A stretch of DNA of 64,000 nt from Roridomyces roridus (GCA_029378245.1 JARKIF010000002.1:1302001-1366000); one strand, 5' to 3'. Shown: positions 43,701 through 55,539, numbered from the stretch's first letter. The notes: generated from the letters alone by a model not told the origin. Translations and numbers: made by a program.

Positions 43701-43874
43701 GGGTCTCATCATAGCAGCAACCTGCCTACCCACCCTCCGCTGCCGCCTGCCGACGAGGTGCCGTACATTGTACAGCGCGTTTTGGGCTTGCAAACACCGT
43801 CGACCGCGGGCTTTCCTACACCAACACCCACTGCAGGGAGTACTAGATTCACTCGTGGAAGCCCCGGGTCATGA
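40712..43874 (+). CDS. Single-pass membrane protein with beta-rich ectodomain and long Ser/Pro cytoplasmic tail
   Basis: ATG 40712 is the first in-frame ATG; no clear signal peptide follows, so an upstream exon may be missing. The ectodomain (exons up to about 41745) holds WNPYWSQPGF, TGITLYGNVTDASYNITID, FTQQVVNDTAFAFRGQW and TLDNVTTVFSGKSSFSN, typical of a family of mushroom surface proteins with paired beta-sandwich units and N-glycosylation sites. A serine-rich stalk precedes the membrane helix IAALVLGAVMIILVVVGLLA and a stop-transfer RPHKRRQRTH. About 600 residues of disordered cytoplasmic tail follow. Introns include 41004-41055 and a 43-nt intron near 41519. A sensor or wall-anchor role is inferred only from topology. 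Confidence 0.75.
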
Positions 43875-43972
43875 CACGCCATTCTTTACGGTTTCCCTTG
43901 GTGCATGGAGGTTTATCTAAGGACAATCTAATTTGCCCACTTGTATTTTTAAAAGCAGCTTGTAGGACAAGA

Positions 43973-46900
43973 TCACTGCGTCGGCGGTTGAGTGTCCCTT
44001 CTCAGCCCAAAGCTAACAAAGCGCCTCAGATCAGAAAAGACTTGTCTCTGATCTCCAGGGCGACCATCCGCCACACTGGTTCCTGTTGATGGTCCGCTCG
44101 TGCCGGGGGACGTCAGGTTGGCAAATATGCCGCTCTCTCCACCGGTAAGCCCGCCCCCAGACAGCGGCAAAGAGACCCGACTACCCCCGGGACTAGACAG
44201 GTTACTGGCTAGTTGGGCCGATCCCGTAGGGTCCATATCGAGGGAAGACAGGAAAGAAGTGCCTTCCAAGTCGTCTTGGGTGCTCGTGATCGTCAGGAAG
44301 GAGTCGAGCAAGTTGTTCTGTTCTGCCTTGGGAGTGCCCTTCAGGTCCAATATCTGGTAAAAATGTCAGTTAAAATGTTGATGGTATTTGTCGGCGGCGG
44401 CGGCGGCACCTTTTGGAAGTTGGAGAACGAGGCATCCCTGATTAGCAGAGTGTAATTCAGAATAAATCCTTCCGGAGGGTCCTACAAATTGTGAGGATGT
44501 GCAATTTGACAGATAAATGGCACTTACCACGGGAGTAACGATTACTTTGAGAAGAGTCTCTAATCGAGTGGTACTTTTGCTGAGGCTCCGGCTATATCTG
44601 GAAGGCAATTGAGGTCACATGGTACTTTTAATAGAGAGAGAAACGCATACGTTGTCGTCGCCAGTGCCTCTCCCGGCATCTTGGATAGACAGGCTCTCAC
44701 GACCTGCAGGTCTATCAACAACTGCTCTGCCCCTATCTCCTTCAAAGGTCGACTTCGGACCAGCGAGCTTGTGAATTTAGCCAGAACGAGACTGAGAAAG
44801 AGTCAATATCCGTGAATCAAAGGTAGTAAAAATTCTCGACCTGCAAGCCTTGTCCACGAAATTTCGCAGGTATTTCTTCTGTTCGACCAGCGGTTTGACC
44901 GATTCCACGACCTGGTCCAGAGCGTTCACCAAATCAGTTGTATATGGCGAGGGGCCGACGACTTGTTTCAGAGTCGCCCATGGGGATCGCGCCATGGCCG
45001 TAAAAGCAGGTTCACATGCAATCTCGAGCTCTCGTAGCTGCACCACGATGCCAGCAGAAATTACGCTGATCGGAACGTCAGCGACACCATCTTTTGCGTT
45101 TTCAGCGGAACTAACCTAACAAATTGATCCCGCTCCGTCTGCAAGCTCACTTTGTCCTTGAATTCGCCGTTGATTCTACCCCGGATCTTTTCTTCTAGCT
45201 GAAACACGATGAGTATGTATTGGATTGGAGCAGACATGTGCGACCTCAAGAGCAGTAGTCTGACAGTAGTCCGCTGTATTGATGACAAGAGCAGATTGTT
45301 GGATCTCGCCCAATTCAAAACGGGACTCTGTCGATCTGCGGGCTTGTGACGCAGGCCTGCCGTAATGAGCCCGGGTGCCTGTTACGCTGAAATGAGGACT
45401 TGCCGTTTGAGCCCTGCGACAAGAACATCCTCGGCATAGATTCGCAGCCACTTCTTATGCAGGGTAGCCAAATCAAACAACGGTTTCCCGGTAGATAGCT
45501 TGGCGCATTGTTCTAGACTTTGTCCATAGAAATAGAACAGCTCGGTCGAGGAAGGAAGGACGGCGATGGAGGAATCTTTGCTGTCAGAGTCATCGGGAAC
45601 TGTGTTGTCGACATCCAACGATGCCCTAGGGGTGACACCACGGCCCTTGCGGTGTGGTGCAAGCATATCCGCCAGCGCTCTGAGCAGGGTCAGTGCACGT
45701 CGTGGAAGCTAGATATTCTTACTTGTCTTGTGCATCGACAAAAACGCCCATGTGTGGCTCAAATGCTGATGTCATGGTTTTCGGAGGTGCGGAATGAGAG
45801 GGAGCGGTGGCCTGCAGCGTCTCCTGGAACTAGAATGCGGCCTGAGATAAGAGCGGATTGCCCAAAGGAAGTCCTACCGGCGTCGCCCATTTCTTCACCA
45901 TGGAATTCTCAAAGTCTGCGGCAAGTTGCAAGTTGTCAAGCAAGGCTTTCACGGTCAAAGAGCCACCAGTCTTGGACAGCAGTGCCGCAAGGTCGTCCCT
46001 GGAAAGATTCAGATACCAAGAGGAGTATTGGAAAGAAAAGTTACCTTGTGATTTCCGAGAATTTTGCGAGTAAATACCAACCCACTTTCCATTCCGCCGG
46101 GAAGACACGACCCTGCTCGACTTCGTGCGTTTGCAAGGTGCGCCTAAACCAAGCGAAACGCCTCGATATGTTGTCCAGCTGTCCGGCTTCATCGCTGGTG
46201 CGGAAAATCCGACGGTACTCCTTCAGCTCTATAGCAACGTATCGTTCGATCATCTGGGCGCGGACATCGGCACCAAGCACGTCGACGACTAGGCAGGCGT
46301 CTGCAATCACGCTGGGTTTGATTTGCTTTGAAGGATCTTGGAGGTAGAACGCGTCGAAATCTTGGTCAAGATGCGTCTTGAGCTCGCCCTGCAGCTCTTG
46401 TATGCGTTTCCACACCTGCGAGATGCGTTGCACGGACGTGTATTGCTTGAACGATGCAGAAATCTGTTTGACTGCCTATACGTGAAATATTAGGAATGGA
46501 AACACAAAATCACAAATATACGCACGGCCAGTGTTTGGGCCACTTCGCCATACTTCTTTGCCCTGACAGAATCCTCCAACTGCGTGAGTGCATTGACTGC
46601 AAGGTCATTCAGCACCGGTATGAGAGCCAAGTCGAACGACATACCTAGCATTTGCAGCCGTTTGAGAGTGGTCATACTCAGGATGAGATTCCGCTTCGCA
46701 AGGTCCAGGACTTGAATGTCCTTGGTGATGTTGCGCACGACGGCCTCTGATTCCGTCGCTTTTTCGCGTATACGAGACATTTGCCCAAACAGATCCTACA
46801 AAGAACAGTTAGAAAGGAGAACAGTGTGCGTGGCATGGACACGCACAGAAATCATCTCCTGTATGACATGCATTCGAGTGGGATCTTGATTCTGCTTTAG

Positions 46901-47182
46901 TTCAGCTTGAAGTGCCTGTATTTCACGCTCTATTTCTTGTTGGTTTTCAACGAGTCGTGTCTGTACGGAGGCTATCTCAGCCAAAGAAGCCTCTGGTGAC
47001 TTGTATGAGCCCGTAGAACACGCAACGGTGTCGCGCTCACCGTCTGGAAAGAAGCCATTGATGATTCCGACGGGGCTGAAGTCCTCTGAAAGCGTGTCGA
47101 GGGGGTCCCCGCCGGCCTGGAGGTCCAACACGCGTTGTATCGCGACGACTAGCTCGTGCGGCAATTCATTGTGTTGGTACAT
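43973..47182 (-). CDS. vps53: GARP complex subunit Vps53
   Basis: A gene of at least 12 exons. The N-terminus (LVVAIQRVLDLQAGGDPLDT, then FSPVGIINGFFPDG) and the coiled coil (EAVVRNITKDIQVLDLAKRN, then LILSMTTLKRLQMLG, YGEVAQTLAV) are hallmarks of Vps53. Further exons give LSKTGGSLTVKALLDNLQLA, LEEKIRGRINGEFKDKVSLQ and, near the C-terminus, DPPEGFILNYTLLIRDASFS then NFQKVLDLKGTPKAEQNNLL, the most conserved end of the family. Vps53 works with Vps51, 52 and 54 to tether endosome-derived vesicles at the Golgi. The start lies 39 bp from that of a divergent aldo/keto reductase. Confidence 0.9.
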
Positions 47183-47221
47183 TCTGAGCAGCGCCGTTGA
47201 TCCGCTTCTTCAAACACCTCC
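47183..47221. promoter_or_regulatory. 39-bp shared divergent promoter of vps53 and the aldo/keto reductase
   Basis: Only 39 bp separate the two ATGs. The leaders and core promoters of both genes must overlap or extend into the opposite coding sequence. No TATA box is seen. Confidence 0.55.
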
Positions 47222-48277
47222 ATGTCAAGAATTATATACGGGACCGCCTGGCGCGTCCGCCCCACACCTTCAGACACGCGCATTGACTTTCTGCGACCAG
47301 GAAAGAAAACCGGACTGCTGCACTTGTCGTTGAAGCTGTTCTGAAAGGTTTCCGTGCCATAGACACAGGTGGGCATTCCTTGCATTCAAGCGCTCCCCTG
47401 GTTACCTGCCAAAGCCTGCCAACCCAAACACTATCGGTACATTCAACATTTGTGCGGTCCAGACTTTCTCAACCCGGCCAAGGGAGGACCTCGTTGGCGA
47501 TGCCCTACTCACTCTGCAAAAGCAAGGCATAAACCGAGAAGACTTGTTCCTCCAGACCAAGTATCTGCCCCCGGACTCGAGAGGTCTCCAATGACGCGCA
47601 CTCAGGTATACACCCATCGGTGGCCAAACGACGTCCAAACCACTCCCCTATGATCCTGCTACTTCGATAACCACGCAGGTCAACGCCTCGTTCAAGACGT
47701 CCCTGTCCCAACTCCACACGAATTATCTCGATAGCTATATCATCCACTCGCCTCTCCCGACTCTCGAAGAGACGCTCGAGGCATGGGCAGCCCTCGGTGC
47801 CCTACAAGATGCTGGGCATATCCGAAAAATCGGTGTGAGCAACACATACGATGTACGCGTACTGCAAGCCCTCGCTGCTGTCCGGCCCATTCAGGTGGTT
47901 CAAAACCGCTGGCACGAAAAGAATCGATGGGATAGGGAGGTTTGTCGGTACTGCAAAGATCAAGGAATCGAATATCAGTGAGTGCATTCATCGGTTTCAG
48001 CCAGCGACTTTTTCATCGTGCACACAGATCATTCTGGACCCTTTCGGGCTCTCCATCCCTCTTGGCGGTCCCCGAGCTAGTTTCTATTGCCGCGGCTTCG
48101 GAATGCACGCCTGAACAAGTCCTCTTCAAGCTCGCGCTTATGAACGGAGTGACGCCATTGAGCGGGACTACAGACAAGATCCACATGGAGGAGAGCGTCG
48201 CTGTTCCGACACTGGAACTGGTGGACACATCCGGGCAGCGTAATGCCCTGGAAAGAATAATTTGGGGGTCCTCGTGA
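47222..48277 (+). CDS. Aldo/keto reductase
   Basis: Many short exons join as MSRIIYGTAW, TAALVVEAVLKGFRAIDTAC, QPKHYREDLVGDALLTLQ, NREDLFLQTKYTPIGGQ, then NASFKTSLSQLHTNYLDSYI and IHSPLPTLEETLEAWAALG. The Asp/Tyr/Lys/His set of the family sits in AIDTACQPKHY, QTKYTP and YIIHSP. GHIRKIGVSNTYDVRVLQAL and VVQNRWHEKNRWD continue the barrel, and TPLSGTTDKIHMEE is the cofactor-binding end. The first intron, as far as can be read, starts with GC (47247), a GC-AG intron. Cytosolic NADPH-dependent reduction of carbonyls is expected. The 3' end faces the Zn2Cys6 gene 65 bp away. Confidence 0.85.
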
Positions 48278-48342
48278 TGCAAATGTACATTGTATTGTGT
48301 ATAATCAAAGCGAAAATGGTTGTTCAGACTGTATGTCGCCAT

Positions 48343-51046
48343 TCATGATATAAGACCAATCGTCGACGCTGCAAAGCCCGAGTCAGCACCAGCCAAAATG
48401 GGTTGGGACACGCACTGAAAGCCCGCAGGGACTGTAGACCACATCGACATCGTATCTGCATCCATAGCCGTGCTCGGCGGTTTGAAATCGTAAAATCCAT
48501 TGAAATGCGTGTCGAACCCGCCAAATGGCTCGGATTCCTGGGTAAAAAAGTCTTCCGACGTGCTGACGACATCATCTACCTGGTCGTGTGCCAAGGACCA
48601 CTCCGGGTAGATACTGACCTTTTCAAATGTTGTGTGTAAGTCCTTATGTGACCGAATGGGACATTGCTTTACCTTCACCGCTCGAGCTCGCAGCTCTGCA
48701 GTGTCAACAGTGCCTGTGTTGTCGATATCGTGCAACAGTTGATCGAGTCTCTCTCCTGCAAACAGCAAGCGGTTCAAGATGTCACTACAACCGAAAAGAG
48801 GAATGAGAAGTGCGAGGGAAATGACCAAAGAATGTTGATACTTACACGTAACGCCCCGCACCGATATACCGATCCTCCATAGTATTCACAACGTCTAGAA
48901 TCTTGTGAACAAGCTCCAGCTCCTTGGACGAGCTTGGCTGTATAAAATGCGACCGGTTGTGGCTCCATACGTTGAGCAGAAGAACGATCCCCGCTGCGAA
49001 TGCCGCAGACTTGATACAAATCAATGACTGAAAGATGAATTTCGCCTCCACTCACCAGAGCGTTTGGGTGGATGTGAAGGCTGCGCTTTGCCTGAGCTTC
49101 AAGCACGCGGGAGCAGGAGCGAGCCGCGGTAGTACATATCGTGAGAGAAGGTTGTGCATCGGGAGCCAATGAAGCTTGAAGCGGCGCTGGAATGAACGGT
49201 CGGTGTAGTAAAATTTGGAGGTTATAGTAGGCTGTATAGAGAAGAACGGATTGGTTAAAGTGTACTCTATTCTGGCGTTCCGGGTCCCATCGCACTGAAA
49301 AGAGATTTGAAGGTAATTAACACCTGCACTGTGCCACTCACGATGGTTAGGAACTTGAGATAACCACGAGTTGAGGGCCGAATCAAACGAAATGATGGTC
49401 TGGGAGTTGATGGGCGGGACTGGCTGCCTGGGGGAATACAGCGCGGAGGTCACTTGGGCTTGAATTTCCAGCAGCTTGACGAATGAAACAAAGAAGGAAA
49501 CGAGCGAAGGTTTGTTATTTGGCTGCTTGAACCTGTTGGGTTCGGGGAGATCCCAATATTCATCATCACACTCTAGTGGGAGTTCTTGGTCAAAACTGTT
49601 GCCTAATCAGTACAGAGGCCCTTGTGAGCGGTAAACTCACTCTTGTTGATGCATCACAATTGGTCGCCCTGAACGTGTTCCATGAAGCCACTCTAAACAA
49701 AGGAGAACCCTGTTGGGAGCGAGTGAGGGAACTTCTTGGCCAAGACGATGTCACTGACCAAAACACTCGTTTCCATTGCTCGTTCTCCGCCGTTGGCCGC
49801 GGCTGCTTTCGAAGACGGTGGGCACCCACGTCTTGCGCCCTTCTTAGGCCGAATCCAATCTGAATCCAACCTAATACCGTCGGCGAAAGAGCCTGGAGGT
49901 ACAGAGCGGAGAGAGCGGTTACTTGTAATTCATAGAGATCGGGCTTGTAGATCAGGTTTAGCGGAATGACGCGAACCTGCACATGTGAGAACTAGTCGTA
50001 GTCGTGTACATGGGCACATGGATTTACCTGGTTGTGCCACTTCCACCCAGCTGAATGATAACAATCCCCCTTCTCGCCGTCCAGGAGTATGCGAGGGTCA
50101 TCTGAAAACCGTGACCCCAAGCTGCAAACCATGAGTAAGGTGGCAGCAAATCCAGGGTCTACAAGGTGCAGTCCGTCCGCCACTTTACGATCGAAAGTGG
50201 GCCGATGCATAACCGGGAAATAGCAATTGACTTCTTTGAAATAAAGGTCCACAAGGGCTGGAAGGAGGTCCGCCTCAGGAAACGAATATTCCGGGGCAGG
50301 CTCCTTGCTAGGAAGTAACCACTGGTCAACAAGTCAGATTAGGGCAATTGAATGGATCATCGTATTACTTGGGGAGGATCCCAAAAGTGCGTTCTCTTGT
50401 TCGGCAGTATTGCGCATGTGGGAGGAGACAAGCCGATCGCCTTGTACCTGAAGTCCAGTGCGGTTTGGACAAACTGGATTCCGCTGGCGGAAGATGACGC
50501 TTGTGACTTGCGAACAATGCAATGCACGCACCTCGACTTTCCAAAGAAGCGGTTCCCGTCGGGGTCCAGCCTCAACTTTTTCAATATATTGGGCACCTCG
50601 TCGTTGCGCGGTAGTTTTTCTGCTTGCGGCAGAAGATGCTGTATATCAGCGTCACTCTCAAGCTGTTCCGTGAAATCCAGCCCGGGGAGCAGCTTGTTGA
50701 GCAGTCTTTCCATCTTCTCTATGCGATTCTCCAGAGCCACAGCATACCTGAGAACATGATGAGGGCGAAATCAGACAATTAGCAGAAGGCGAGACTCTTT
50801 CGCTGAGCTTAAAGTCTTTGAATATCTCCATTAAATGCTGCAGAACTGGACATGGTCCGTGCTCACCTCACTTGAATCTGCGAGGCTGCAGTCCTGTCGC
50901 GTCGTCCTACAATAACTACAACCGCTGTACATGCCGTCGCTGTCGCACCGAATCTTCCGCCTTTTACAATTCGAGCAGGCGCCGTTGACGCGTCGCATGC
51001 GCTTTTGGCCCGTTACTTCTTGTCCGAGAGCCATTTCGGAGAACAT
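48343..51046 (-). CDS. Zn2Cys6 transcription factor with fungal-specific domain
   Basis: The N-terminal cluster is CSNCKRRKIRCDSDGM then CSYC and a final cysteine (QDCSL). A coiled coil follows (LENRIEKMERLLNKLLPGLD). The fungal-specific domain is well preserved: ALVDLYFKEVNCYFPVMHRP, TLLMVCSLGSRFSDDPRI, YLQALSPTVLGWIQIGFGLR and AQDVGAHRLRKQPRPTAENE. The C-terminal part has LLYTAYYNLQILLHRPFIP and ends in an acidic, phenylalanine-rich stretch (FFTQESEPFGGFDTHFNGFY), a plausible activation domain. About 9-10 exons, total length near 800 residues. This DNA-binding class covers regulators such as XlnR, but the target cannot be told from sequence. Confidence 0.85.
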
Positions 51047-51990
51047 GAACGAGGAGGAGTCTTAATGAGTTCTGTCGGATCAACTCCGAGGGTGAGAAGG
51101 CCGCTGCACGTGCTACGGCCTGCGCCGCGTCTTTCTTCAAGTTCCTGACCAATAGATGTGTTCCAAAGGGCAGCCACGCTCTAGACATGCCGACAACGGT
51201 ATTTTCTGACTCGGACTAGGCGGGCCCTCGGACTCTTCATTGCGTATTTCAATTGCAAGTTTCTCTCCCTTGGCCACATTCTCGAGTTCTGCTTCAAGGA
51301 AACGCCTCAACAATGGGCTTGGCATATTCTGCGTTCCAATTATCATACTACATGATCAACGCGACTAGGCGACTAGGAATTCCCAATCAGTCAACTGCGG
51401 TGGCCGGTCAGACCATTCAAAGAACAAGAAACCTGGAATTGCCATCTTGTTTTCCCGGTCCACTTCGACTCGCGGGTTTGGGTGCGTACTTCAGGCAAAG
51501 TTTACATATCGCCACCTCAGGGTGCGTCCACGCATAGTTCAAAACCGTATTGGCTGCAGTCTCGGCAGCCGGAAGATGCTGCAGAGCGGCGATGACAGAG
51601 TCCGTGAGCTTTCAAAACCAATGCGCGGAGTCACAATACTCCTTCTGAAGTAGGACCTGTGCGACGGGAACCACAGTGGGCGTCGTGGCCTTGATCAGTC
51701 CACCAAGGTGGGCACTCCGTATCGAGTAGCTCTTGATCGCCTGGCAGCCCAGGCTCCTACCCATCCGCGCGTTCCGGGGTTGGGCAGTATAGTGCGAGGC
51801 CGGGCTCTGAAAGCTGTACGACTGGTATTCCGTTCCGGGCTTCAAGGAGCGTGGCCGTGCGTGCTGGCATGTCACGGAAAACCGGAGAATTCAGACTACA
51901 TACTTGCATCTTCATTAAATCTAGATGTCCGATGTCTGGCTACGTGAGACTACATGGATCCCGCTCTCCATAAACTTGCGATCAAGCATG
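51047..51990. other. Region with gene-like relics only
   Basis: The minus strand contains readable pieces, TATLLEARNGIPVVQLSEPG then LALYCPTPERADG (about 51770-51860) and LQHLPAAETAANTVLNYAWT then HPEVAICKLCLKYAP (about 51480-51590), separated by stops and frame changes. They look like the remains of a gene, not noise, but I cannot name the family. Confidence 0.4.
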
Positions 51991-54362
51991 TCACGGAATG
52001 GAGGCCCTCCCAGTGCTCCCAGAGCTTGACGCACTAATTGAACCTTCTATGCTCTGTGGAGCCAGTGTCGATGACCCTGTCGCTGCCAGTGCTTCAGCCG
52101 GTGGCACACAGGGACTAGGAGAGCTGTTGACTACTCCGACCCTTTCTAGAGCACGCTGAAGCGTCTGGAGCGCCTCTGGCATCTCATCGCGTCCTGCCTG
52201 CGATGTATTGTTAGCCAATGTCCAATCGCGGGAAAAGAAAATGAATACCTGCAAAACCCGAATCATCTCCGCGTCACTACTCTGACTGACGGCTTCTCGC
52301 ATGAGCGTGCGGAGATCAGCCGTGTCATGCGCCAGATCGAGAGTATTCCGCAGGTTCTGCAGAGTCGGTAGCACGGCATTGGAGTGGATACTATCCTGCG
52401 GCTGAACCCCCAAAGAGTTGTGGGAAGAGCTGAGTGGAAGGCCGGTGGTGGAAGTCGGGTGCGAGATTCCAAGGCCCTGTAGAGTGGCAGAGGGAACGGG
52501 CGCAGCAGACTGCTGAGACCGAACGACACACTCGTAGATCGCGCGTGTATCAGACTGTCGACTAAGCTCGACGGCTTGTATCTGCTTGAGGATCCGTATC
52601 TGTATTGAGATCTGCAAGCGAATGGGTCAAAGCATTAAAGCCACAGCGTAAAAACTTACACTAAACATGCTCAACGCCTCTGTGAGAGCCGTGTCGCAAT
52701 TGGCAATGTCGCGGAGGATCTGTTCGCGCTTAAAGTAACGCTTCAGGATCCAACAATGGGCCAATTTCATCATGAAATTGTACACTGCTGTGAAGGAGCT
52801 TGGAGAATTTCAGTCTTGAAACACATGTGAACGGAAGAACAGCTACCTGACCAACTTCTCAATGGGCGTAGTCAACTCGTCGCCAACGTCCTTTCCCGCC
52901 TTCTCAATCTCTTCGCAAACGGACAGAAGAATGTCGGCGCAACGCTGGGTGAGACGAAGACAGGCAAGTCTGTTCGACTGAACAGATGTGAGACATTGAC
53001 CATCTGAGCGGAAAAAAAACTCACCTCGGTGGCTTGAGCGCTGTCCCAAATGTCTAGCAGGACCTTGGCAGCCGCTTGCAACCCAGGAACAGGGACCACG
53101 GCTAATATCTCAGAGGTACGTTGCAACGCCTCGTGCGTGATGAGCAGAACTGTCTCAAGGCCGCCAGTGACGGCCGCACCGAGGCGCTAGGGTGGAAATG
53201 AACGGATGCAGACGCGACAAATCCGCGACTCACATTCTCAGTTCGATTCCAAATCTCCATTTGTTCGTACGAGAGTGATGCAAAAGATTGGGACTGTGAA
53301 CGCGAACGCGCCAGGAACAAGGACGTCGGTTTGCCATTATATCGCTCGAAACTGAGATTGGCAAAGTCGGGAAAGTGTCAGGTTCTGATGGGACTAGACG
53401 TACCAGATCTGCACACTCCGCGGCGACATATCCAGTGCCTTGACCAGCGCAAAGCATTCCTCTGTCGAGAGAGACGCTATGCGCACGTACGTTTCGTTGG
53501 GCACCCGCAGTTGGTTAGCGTCTGCCCGTTTGCGCTTCTTCGTCGCCGTCGACTCGTCCCAGCCAATGGGAATGGGCGGAGGTGTGGGAGGTGAGGCGTG
53601 CGGATGACTTCGTCCAAAAGGCGACACCGCTCGAGGATCATTCGCCATGAGTTGGGGGCTCAACGATGATACATAGCGTGGGTCGTTGACGGGGTAACCG
53701 TGCCCATGCCCGTGGGCGTGGGGGGCGGGATAAGCGCTGGCGTACGACGCAGGATATGACGCGGTCGGCGAGCGAATGTGGCTGTTGGGGGGCGAGCCAT
53801 TGTAGGAAGGGGGCGTGGGATAGGGCGCAGCCCATCGGTCCTCGCGCCCTGAGGGACCGGGAGTGGTGCTGAGTGGCGGTAGTTTACGATGTTCCGAGTG
53901 CTGTCCTGGTGCTACTGTAGATGGACGTGGAGCGTAGACAGGATAGGCTTGAGCAGAGTACCGGGGATCTTCGTAGTATCCAAACCCAGGCTGTGGATGT
54001 GGAGCCATCGCTTGCGGAATCGATGTGGAGTCAGTGATTCAACGTGTATCTCGGCGTCTCCAACTCACGGGTATTGGGCTGCCATTGATTGTTGTACGAC
54101 GCTTGATTATATTCAAATCGATTGGGAGACGAGCGTGGTTGTGAGTAGGGATTCGAGTGTGAAGGAACTGGATTGCGGCAAGGTCAGCTAGGGAAACAAA
54201 GGCAAGAAAGAACGGACCTGGAGAAGATGAGGTTGGAAATGCTGAAGAAATAGGCGGTAGAAGAGTCCGCCCACCCTGTCCTTGGAAAAATACAGTACTC
54301 TGGTCTGCTGCAGGAGTTCTTGCTCGATGTGTGGTGTAATAACGATCGTCCCGATTCGACAT
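51991..54362 (-). CDS. Chimeric gene: truncated homeodomain fused to an MLKL-like helical bundle
   Basis: ATG 54362 opens a tyrosine/proline-rich leader (MSNRDDRYYTTHRARTPAAD ... YYEDPRYSAQAYPVYAPRP) typical of basidiomycete homeobox factors. The homeodomain follows with KKRKRADANQLRV, then SLSTEECFALVKALDMSPRS and VQI, and stops at the intron that splits the conserved tryptophan codon (TG|gtacgt, near 53404). The next exon should begin with the FQNKR motif but instead gives FERYNGKPTSLFLARSRSQS, then FASLSYEQMEIWNRTEN. Later exons form a four-helix bundle (LITHEALQRTSEILAVVPVP, GLQAAAKVLLDIWDSAQ, CADILLSVCEEIEKAG, SFTAVYNFMMKLAHCWILKR) like the MLKL N-terminal domain. Introns join in frame to the stop at 51991. 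DNA binding by the truncated homeodomain is doubtful. Two separate genes cannot be excluded. Confidence 0.65.
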
Positions 54363-54839
54363 AGTTAGGGATAGTGTTAAATGGAGGAAGCGGAAAGGGA
54401 ATATTATGTAGGGAGGTGAAGGCCGTCTGGATTTAAGTAGTGTAGAACACGCGGATGGTGCATTCGACGATGACTCGGGGCGCTTTACAGCGATGGTAAA
54501 TCAAGAGCAAGTGGGGAACGAGGACGGCATGTAGAACACCGCGAAGCGGGTGCAGTTGTAGGGCAAGGGTCGGCGACGCGTAAAGACACAGCTTGTGGTG
54601 GGAGAGAAAGAGTGAAGGCTGGCCTGTGGCTGGCCTGTTAACCAAAAAGCCTATTATTGTTTTGGCCGGAGACGGTAATCCGGGGGTGAAGCTTCGCTGC
54701 GGAGGTTGCGAGGAGGCAGGCCGGAGCTCGAGAACAATGTCATCCCTTCTTGAGATAAAAGCAGTGCAGACACCAGTTCATTACGGTTGTCATTAATGAC
54801 CCGAGCCATGAGTGGAGGTCAGGCCTAATTTAACACTTG
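54363..54839. other. Promoter-side spacer, no gene seen
   Basis: Upstream sequence of the homeobox-type gene. No exon, repeat or RNA gene could be supported. Confidence 0.5.
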
Positions 54840-55480
54840 CTGGAGAGGAGTAAGGACGGGAAGAAGACTTGCGCTAGACCGATGTCACTCAATTTGATGT
54901 TTTGTCAGGCTTGATGTCGCGGTGGATGAAGCCATGTTTATGGCGCGACTCGATTGCCACAATCATCTAAATTTCGTGAGTAACGAACCGTAGGTGATGA
55001 TGCATCGATGATGATCAACCTACCTCGGCGACGTAGAATCGGGTGAAGCCCCTTGAAGCCCTCATCAAATGTGTCTCGTTCAATCAGAAAATTGAGGAGG
55101 TCGCCACCTCCCATGTATTCTAGAACCTGGATAGAAACAGACAGGCGAATGCACAAAGTCGGTTTCGCGAAACTTACCAGGTACGGATTAATATCACGAG
55201 CTTGGAAACTACTCACCGGGCGAATTGACCTGGGACGCCGACTTGAGAATATCGCGCTCGGCACGGACATGACCCTCCTGACCTTTGCGGAGCATGTATG
55301 TTTTTCGCAGCTGGGGTGCAATGAAGTACGGACACACGGGAAGAAGACTTGCGCTACAACAAAGTCACTCAATTTGACGTGGCCGGTGGGATCGAACACA
55401 AAAATGAATTGTTGGCAGACGTCAGGCTTGATGTCGCGGTGGATGAGGCCATGTTTATGGCACGATTAGATAAGGCCGAC
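54840..55480 (-). pseudogene. Two tandem broken pieces of an NDR/LATS-type AGC kinase
   Basis: Reading the minus strand from 55480: HKHGLIHRDIKPD, FDPTGHVKLSDF, then AQVFFP (piece one). It is followed by MLRKGQEGHVRAERDILKSA, VLEYMGGGDLLNFLIERDTF, MIVAIESRHKHGFIHRDIKP and again LSD..LAQVFFP (piece two, ending near 54840). HRDIKPD and KLSDF are the kinase catalytic and Mg-binding motifs, and the GGDLLNFLIERD block is typical of NDR kinases. Stops, gaps and the wrong order show that both are dead. The repeated HRDIKPD-to-AQVFFP stretch shows a local tandem duplication. Confidence 0.75.
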
Positions 55481-55539
55481 TCTGGAATGGAAATGCGAAT
55501 GGGATTTAGTAATACAACATCTGGAGTGAATTGATTGAT

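Noticed and set aside
40080..54800. Shared 15-mer ACGGTTGTCATTAAT at about 40096 and 54783
   Set aside because: No further similarity around it; a single short match in 64 kb is not enough to call a regulatory site.
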